NCBI GenBank assembly: GCA_943736015.1
Contig: OX031065.1
Coordinates: 27,232,427 to 27,296,426 of the forward strand
DNA from: Tridacna crocea
Lineage: Eukaryota > Mollusca > Bivalvia > Cardiida > Cardiidae
DNA: 64,000 bases
Reading direction: 5' to 3'
In this document: piece after piece, positions 39,901 to 48,900 of the stretch
Numbering within the stretch: the first letter of the stretch is position 1
Layout of the letters: each line of letters starts with the position of its first letter
Program-made: the position numbers and the translations under genes
Notes under the pieces: model-generated
The model's database searches: none
What the model was told of the DNA's origin: nothing
Seen by the model: only the letters and a program-made list of their open reading frames with translations

Positions 39901-42900
39901 TATGTGCCAGATTTACTTTTTGCAATCTATATTTTCTTGTCTGATAAAGAGATAAACTTACAGTTGGACATTTTTTTTCATTCCCTAATGTATAATGAAG
40001 TAAAACATTGAGTTTGGATCAAAGAGCTTTTAAATTTCAGTTCTTTGCGTGCTGCGAGTGCTGCAGAGAGCTCTAACCTTTTATCAGATGACAAAACTTT
40101 GGACTTATCTGCATTTAAAGCCTTTGCAAAATTGCAGATGAAAAATGTGGCTGGAATTGTGCAACTCTCTGTGAAAGGGTAGATAATACTGGTTAACAGC
40201 ATTTTCTTCTTTTTTTCACAATCTTTCCAGAAGTGCATCTCTGTCAGGGTCAATAAATCTTAAGATTGTGTATTAAAGGGTTAAGTGTATGAATCGGCCA
40301 AAAAAAAATGGGTAATTTTATGCATATAGCCCAGAGGAGAAATTGCTTAACAACTCTTTACCACACGAGAAAATTTTAGACTGGCCAAAATTGAAAGCAT
40401 TTGCAGACAATAAAATAAAGGTGACTGACAAATTAAAATTTGGTTTGGGAAGGGTAGAAAACACTGTGGGAAAAGGAGAAAATGCTGGTTACCAGTATTT
40501 TCCCCTTTTCCCACAGTGTTTTCAAAAGGCTTCTTTCTCAGGGTCGTTAAAAGTCGGGATTGTGTGGTAAAGAAATAATACTTATTGTAGATACTTTAAA
40601 CCCCCTTTTCACACTCAAGATGATTATGTGCAAAGTTGTTGTGGTTTTTATAGCGACTTGAAACAAATTTATGAGTGTTTTTGCTTCAATCTTTTGTAGT
40701 TATACGACCTGTACACAGGGTATTTTTCGAAGGGAGAAAAGCACCAAAATGGTTGTCCTGATGAAGATTTGGTCTGTGGAGTTAACTCCCTTGATGGACC
40801 GAAGTGTGGACCCCATGGTGTTTGTGAACTGACAGATTCAATCAATAAACAGTACAGATGTACCTGTAAGCCTGGATACAGAACGCATGGTACAAACGAT
40901 GAATCATGCAGTACAGGTAGGATCAAAGATCTAGCTAATTTGGCCTCTTATTATCCCTGTTTACCAGCATTTTCTCCTTTTCTCAATTTGTTTTGTACCC
41001 TTCCGAAAACAAATTTCAATTTTCGGGCAACATTTATTTTGTCGTCTGGAAATGCTTTCAATATGGACAAGTATATAATTTTGTCTTTTGGTAAAGAGTT
41101 AACTATTGAATAACATTTTGACCACCAGCAACTGCCCACTGCCACAGTTTTTTCTAATTGACCCTAAATAACAGCAAGAATGAAGCTGTTTCTTATGTGT
41201 ATATGACACCTTTTTATAGCATAGAAAACATTGTGACAAAAGGTGAAATTGCTTGTCACGAGCAATTTCACCCTTTGCCAAAATGTTTTCCAAAGGCTCC
41301 TACATGCGAAGCGTAAAAATGAGTTTTACTAATTTTTAAACCCATATCATCTTTATTTTATGAAACTTCATCATTTTTTTATCATAATGCCAAGTGTTGC
41401 CTCAAACTGCTGCAAGGTTACGCAGATTGCATTGGATACAAAATGCATTTCATTTTCTGGAAGCCTTCAAAGAAAGCATTGTTGTTCTTTTCAGTTTTAA
41501 ATGAGGACAAATGCCTTAAGTTTGTCAACCCCTTACATTTATATATTGGTAATTTATTTATATTTACTTAGCTGACTAACCTCTTGAGCCATTCCATACA
41601 GTTTCAAGTTTTAACAGTGTTTTTTTTTTCCTCTAACTGTGAAGATGTATCTTTAACATCTGGTCCCTTTTTTCTGCCATGCATTTGTTAATCTGTTTAT
41701 TTGTTATGGACATTGTTCATCAGACTGTGCAGTTTGCACAGGCTGACTGGTGTCAAAACTTTTTGATATTGTGGAATTTTCTATATGCCAGCTCAAAATT
41801 CAGTCGGTTGTTTACATAATTGATTTTATGGATCAAAATCATGTGATGATGCGATTGGTGTAATCCATGATGGGGATGCATTAACTCCTTACCAAACAAC
41901 AGAATTGTAGACTGGTCCAAATTGAAAGCATTTGTAGATGAAAAACCCTTTACCGCACTGCAGAAATTTAGACCTAGCAAAATTGAAAGCATTTGCAGAC
42001 GACAATCTCGTAGCGGCTCAAATGACACAATTTTCTTTGATAGATCAGAAAAGCATTGTGGAAAAAGGAGAAAATGCTGGTTACCAGCATTGTCTCCTTT
42101 TCCCACAATGTTTTACAAAGGCTTCTTCCTCAAGGTCGTCAAAAGTTGTCATTTTGTCATTGTGTGGTGAAGGGTTAACCCATTACCACACAATCCCTAC
42201 TTTTGACGACTCTGAGAAAGAAGACTTAAGAAAACATTTTCTCTCACTGTTTTCAAAAGATGTCTCTACAAGGGTCGTTAAAACCAGGGATTGTTTGGTA
42301 AGGAGTTACATGGTCTTTTTCCAAACTATTGCTAATAAAGAATTTTTTACCTCCACAGAGACCTCAGTGAGAGATTTACAAGAGAACAGTTTTATGATAT
42401 GGTCTTTAAAACCAGAGTTTCTCAATAAAGATCTACATCCCCGTACAACAGAGATACAAGTCCGGTTCAGAACCCGGGATTTAGACGGCATCTTGTTTCA
42501 CTTGCCTTCCAACTCTGATGAGTTCATCACACTTGAGGTATGTCATTACAATTGCATTGATAGGTCTTATTTCCTCTATTTCGTGGACAAATGATCATTT
42601 GAAATTTTCAATTTTCTCATTCACAATGTTTTTCTTATTCATGTTTTCTCTCTGTTATTGTTACCTTTTTTTTTGCAATTTCATAAATAAATCTGTGTCT
42701 GTATGTTTTCTGTTTGTATGATAAGAATGCTTGTAGGCTGATGAAAAATTAGTACATTTGGCATAACTGAAAGAATTGCAAAAGGATAGAAATTTGGGAG
42801 CACTTGTGAACAGATAGAAAACAGTATGGGAAAAGATTTGCTAGAAACTACTTGTATTAAGATTTGCACAAAGGGCATACATTTAAAGGAAAGGGCAGTA

Positions 42901-45900
42901 GTAGTATCATTTTTCAGCAGTATAGAAAAAATTAGCAGAAAAGGAGCAACTGCTTGTAACAATCAATCACAGCTTACACTTTTTTCCACAATGACCCCTA
43001 CCGTTTTCAACTGTGGAGGGCTTATATCATATTTTATACAATTTTTTTTTTTCCTATCTGTTTCATCGAATTGTGCAGCTGGTTGGTGGACGGGTGAAAG
43101 TACAATACAATCTGGGTGGCAATGATGGGACATCTGACCTCTCATTGGACTATGCCCCTGCAAGTAATGGCCAATGGCACACCTTGCTGATGAGGAGGAT
43201 TGGGAAATGGTTCCAGTTAAAAATGGATGGAGGTGAAGGTCGCTATTATAATGAGAGCTGGGGACCAGCGGGTGGGCATCAGCTGATCTCCATCAAGATG
43301 TACCAGATTGTGGCAGGTGGCCATGTTGTTTTCAGTAACAATCCAATTGTTAATGGACAGGACTTGAATAAAAGTAAGTTTTCCTCTTTAACCCTTTCCC
43401 AAACGACAAATTTTGGACTCTACCAAACCAAAAGAGTTTGCAGACGACAATTTTAGATTTGGAGAAAATGGCAGAAAGTTCTCAAAAAGGTTATGAGCAA
43501 TTTCTCCTTTTCCCACAGTGTTTTCAAAAGACTTTACTGCAGACACATAAAAACCAGGGCTTGTTTGGGAAAGGGTTAAACCTTTGCAATGTCAAGGATG
43601 TTAATGTCCAGATTATCTCAACAAATTAGACAGCATAATATTTTATCAAATGGCATGTCTTGTGCATTCTAACCTTGAGCTACACTTGCTGAAGGCAGCA
43701 AAAGTTTTGACCTAATGGGTCAAAATATACTGTGTTTCTTTTAATCAAATATTGCCACAAAACAAGTGCAATGTTGTTTTTAAATGCTCAAAACTAGATA
43801 CATACGAAGCAGCCATACATACAAATATGTTGGCATTTTTTCATAGTACATGGAATATTCCTTTTAAATTTTGCCAACACTTAAAGGTAGCCCTTCAGAT
43901 TTTGGGATAAAAATTTTACAAAAATACAAAAAAAAATCATCCCTATACTCCCAAAGCCTGCAATTTCCATTCATTAAACTCCAGTAGTTGAAACCATCCG
44001 ACAACATGACTAGTTTGGGATTTACTATTGCCCAGGTCGACACTGACGTGAAACATGGTATACTTTTATATGAGCAACTCTTATTTACATACCGGAAATA
44101 CACAGACAAACTTTCAAACATAACGTCTGAAGAAGACATTATGGAAAATAATTACATGTTTGTTATCTTATTGAATTCAAGCATTATTAGTCATGTGCCT
44201 GTCACTTGACATTCACACAATGCTATTTCGGATTTGTTGCGCGTGGTCTAAGAATACCGTAAGAGGCTATATAGCCATTTAGGGGAACACCATCAAAAAT
44301 TTTTTTTTTCAATTTAATGATTCTTAATTATTGATGATTTGTATTATTTTTTCAGGTAAATGTCAGTGATATATATTTTTTTTTATTTGGCGAGATATAA
44401 AAAATTTAAATACCCACCTTAACCCATTACCACACATTCCCTACTTTTGACGCCCCTGAGAAAAAAAGCCTTTTGAAAACACTGTGGGAAAAGGAGAAAA
44501 TGCTGGTAACCAGCATTTTCTCCTTTTCCCACAGTGTTTTCTACCCTTCCTAGAACAAATTTCAGTCTTTCAGTCACCTTTATTATGTCGTCTGCAAATG
44601 CTTTCAATTTGGACCAGTCTAAATTTTTCTCGTGTGGTAATGGGTTAAAAGCATGTCTAGAAATGTGTACATAAATAATATTGTTATCCCTTTACAGCGT
44701 GCATCACTGATATACGACTCAACAACAAGTGGTTTCCGATGATAAACTCAGAGAATGGATTGAGTTATGCTGCTACACTGGAACTTGAACAAGGCGTGGA
44801 GAATGACTGTGTCCGTGATGACTGCTTCAATGTTACATGTCCCATTGGTAACCCCATATCTATGGTCTGCTATCCTCTATGGGGGCTGCATGAATGCAGG
44901 TATGTATACTCCACTCTTTACCACACAATCCTAAAATTTTTATAACTATGAAAAAGAAGCATTTTGAAGACATTGTGGGAAAAGGAGAAAATGCTGGTAA
45001 CCAGCATTTTCTCCTTTTCCCGCAATGTCTTTAAACCTTTCAGAGACAAATCCCAGAAAAGAACAAAATGTGAAGAATTAATGTAACCATGATGACAGTT
45101 TCACATGTCACATGTCCTATATCATGCCAGGTATCTATTTTCTATTGTCAGGTACAGGGATTGCAGGAATTTAGGGGTGTATACTTGGTAACCAATATAG
45201 TTATGTGGCTGTAATAGACTAGCTTTGTGTCGTTCCTCACAGAGATACATCTTCCCCTTAGCAAGACCATGGCACATACAATGATACATTGTATTGTTTC
45301 TGTAGTTGTGTGGCAACTATTTTATTGTCTTACGAACGATGTCCGTAACAAAGAAAGAAATGAATAAATGCATGGCAGAAATAAGGATCGGAGCGGGATT
45401 CGAACTCCGAACTCCCTGACGCAAAGCCAATACCCTAACCACTGAGCCAAAGAGATATCTCTCTGACGCAGTAGCCAGGTATTTTATTTTTAAATCGGGA
45501 GTATGCCATGCAGGAAGGAGTGGTCTCCCGTAACACACCCCCTCTTAAAGTCATCATTTATTGATGACTCGAAGCCTTATTAGGCAGGAAGTCCGATTTT
45601 GGACAACAAATGGGATTAATGGCTCAATGGCCAATCCCGGACGAGCCCCCATCTTACGAACGATGTCCGTAACAAAGAAAGAAATGAATAAATGCATGGC
45701 AGAAATAAGGATCGGAGCGGGATTTGAACTCCGAACTCCCTGACGCAAAGCCAATACCCTAACCACTGAGCCAAAGAGATATCTCTCTGACGCAGTAGCC
45801 AGGTATTGTATTTTTAAATCGGGAGTATGCCATGCAGGAAGGAGTGGTCTCCCGTAACAATTGTCACATTACCCATTGGTAACTCTGTATACATAGTATG

Positions 45901-48900
45901 ATTTATATTTTAGGTTTTTTTTGGTGCAGGTATGAATAAATGGGTTATGAGTTTACCACATATTTTGGGGGTGTGTGGTAAATGGTTAATCCTATACCAC
46001 ACTTTTAACACCCCTGTGAAAGAAGCCTATTGAAAACATTGTGGAAAAAGGAAAAAATGCTTGTAACCAGCATTTTCTCCTTTTCCCACAATGTTTTCTA
46101 CCCTATCAAAGCAAGATTGCATAATTTTAGTGACATCAAGATTATTGTCGGCAGGTGCTTTCAATTTGGACAATGCTAAAATTTGTTGTCTTGTATGGGG
46201 TTAAAGGGTAAAATGAAAGAAATCCTTTCTTTTTTCTTCTACAGATGTCCACCAGGAACATATCCTGATGGCTACAATTGCCTGGAGATAGATTTTTGTT
46301 TACAAGACAATCCTTGCTTTGACGGGTCTACATGTGTTCCAAAACCTTTTCCGGATAACTTTACATGTGTTTGTCCAGCCGGATGGACAGGACGATTATG
46401 TAATATACTCCAGTCAAGTGTCCCAGCGACTGCCGGGATAACCACAGGTTTTATCGTCATAATCATCGTGTGCATATTTTTACTCTTTGGTAAGTTAATA
46501 CATTAATCCTTTAACAAATTTGTTTCACATCATTTTTTAACCCTATATAAGACAACGAAATATTTAGACTTTTCTACACTGAAAGCTTGTAAAGTCGACA
46601 ACTTTAAATGTGACTTAAATCTTTACCAAATGACAAAATTTTGGTCTTGTTGACATTGAAATATTTTGCAGACAATAAATTAAAAGAGACTCAAATAATG
46701 AAATTTGTCTGTGATGGGGAAGAAAACCTTGTGGGAAATGTAGAAAATGCTGAATGAAAACTTTCAGCATTTTCTCCTTTTTCCATAAGGTTTTCAAAAG
46801 CTGTCCTCTCTAGGGTCATCAAAAATCAGGATGGTGTGGAAAAGGGTTGAAAGATGGTATCTGCAAAGATTGAAAACCAGCATATCCTCACACAATATTT
46901 TCATAAGCATTCTCCTACAGGGCTCCAAAAACATGGAGCTGTTAGGTGAACTCTTTACCAAACGACAACATTTAAGACTGGTCCAAATTGAAAGCACTAG
47001 CAGATGACAACATAAATGTAAAAGGATGAAATTTGTTTCCAGCAGGGTAGAAAACATTGTGGGAAAAGGGGAAAACATGAGAAAATACTGGTTACCAGTA
47101 TTTTCTCCATTTCCCACAATGTTTTCAAAAGGCTTCTACCTCAGGATTGTTTCGGAAAGGGTTAAGGGTTAGTTTTGATATATGAAAACATACAAATATA
47201 AGTTGGCAGAGAAGTTACTAGTTGATCATGTTCAATTAAGTCAGGGTGTCTTTTGAAGAAAGAATAAAAAGTTAACTTCTGATAATATTTTTATTCTTTT
47301 CAGTGGTTGCCCTTGTTGTGTACTTGGCTGTGCGATATAATACGTCTTATGATCCAGAGAGATACATACTAGACGTAGATCCAGATGATGACATTAGAGA
47401 AAATGTTATCAACTACAACGAAGAAGGAGCTGGTATGTCAGTTTAACTCTTTACCAAACGACAAAATATTAGACCTGTCCAAACTGAAAGTAGATGTCAA
47501 AATAAAAGTAACTCAAGAATTACAACTTGTTTCCAGCAGGGTAGAAAGCATTGTGAGAAAAGGAGAAAATGCTGGTAACCAGCATTTTCTCCTTTTCCCA
47601 CAATGTTTTCAAAAGGCTTTTATCCCAGGGTCTTAAAAACCAAATGAAAAGGGATAAATTAGTTTTTGAGTGTTTATTATTATTCCTTGGGCTGCCAATC
47701 GAGATTCTCTGACCTTTTGCAGACAGGGTAGATCAAGATCAGACTGCACAAAACATGCAGTCTGATCTTGGATCTACACTTTCCAAGAAGGAGATATTAT
47801 TACCCAGAACATAACTTTCAAATAGCAATTTTTTGACATTGACTATCAAACTGAAAATTTCATTTTAGTTTTTTATAGTAGGATAAGTCTAATTTCATTA
47901 TTATGGCACAGAATGCAGCAGGTAAAAGGTACAAACTTATTAATCCTTTACCCCATAAGGCATTTCTATGGTATCTCTAATTGACCATAAATAACAGCAA
48001 GGATGAACCCATTACTTATGTGTATATGGAACCTTTTGATAGCATAGAAAACATTGTGACAAAAGGTGAAATTGCTCGTCATGAGCAATTTCACCTTTTG
48101 CCACAATGTTTTCCAAAGGCTCCTACAAGTAATGCATAGTAAAACTTGAGTAAATCACAGAAAGGTGAACTGGACCCAGCATTATATCTGAAATAATTTT
48201 GAAGTGGTGTTTAACACCACCAAGTAAACAAACAGGTACTGCATAAACATAACAACATCACAATCCTGAGATTCAATCGCATTGAGATAAAAGGCTATAC
48301 AAAATGTTGGAAATGGAGAAAACGTTAGTGACAAACTTTTTGTCCTTTTACCACAATGTTTTGTACCATTTTAAAGAGAAACCCATCATTTGCACAACAT
48401 CTAATTTGATCACTGCAAATGCTCTGAATTAGGACAAGTCATGGATCTTTTGAATGTAAAAGAGTTGAACATCTATGATATCCATTAGGTGAAGAAGATC
48501 AAGAAGGTTATGACATACACAGACTCCGAAAGCCAGACGAAGGTGATACTCTACTAAAAAGTCCATATAATTCCCTCTATACAGACAGATTTCAGGGACG
48601 AGGTATGTGGTGAATCATTTGTTTTCCCTTCAAGCTCACATATGACAGTGGAATTTTCATTAACCCTTTCCCAAACAAACCCTGGTTTTTACGTGTCTGC
48701 AGTACAAGTGACGAAGTCTTTTGAAAACACTGTGGGAAAAGGAGAAATTGCTCGTAACGAGCAATTTCTCCTTTTCCCACAGTGTTTTCCTCCCATTTGG
48801 AAAACTTTCTACGATTTTCATGGAATTTGAAATAGTTGTCTGCAAACCCTTTCAGTTTGGAAGAGTCTAAAACTTGTTGTTTGGGAAAGGGTTAAGGGGC

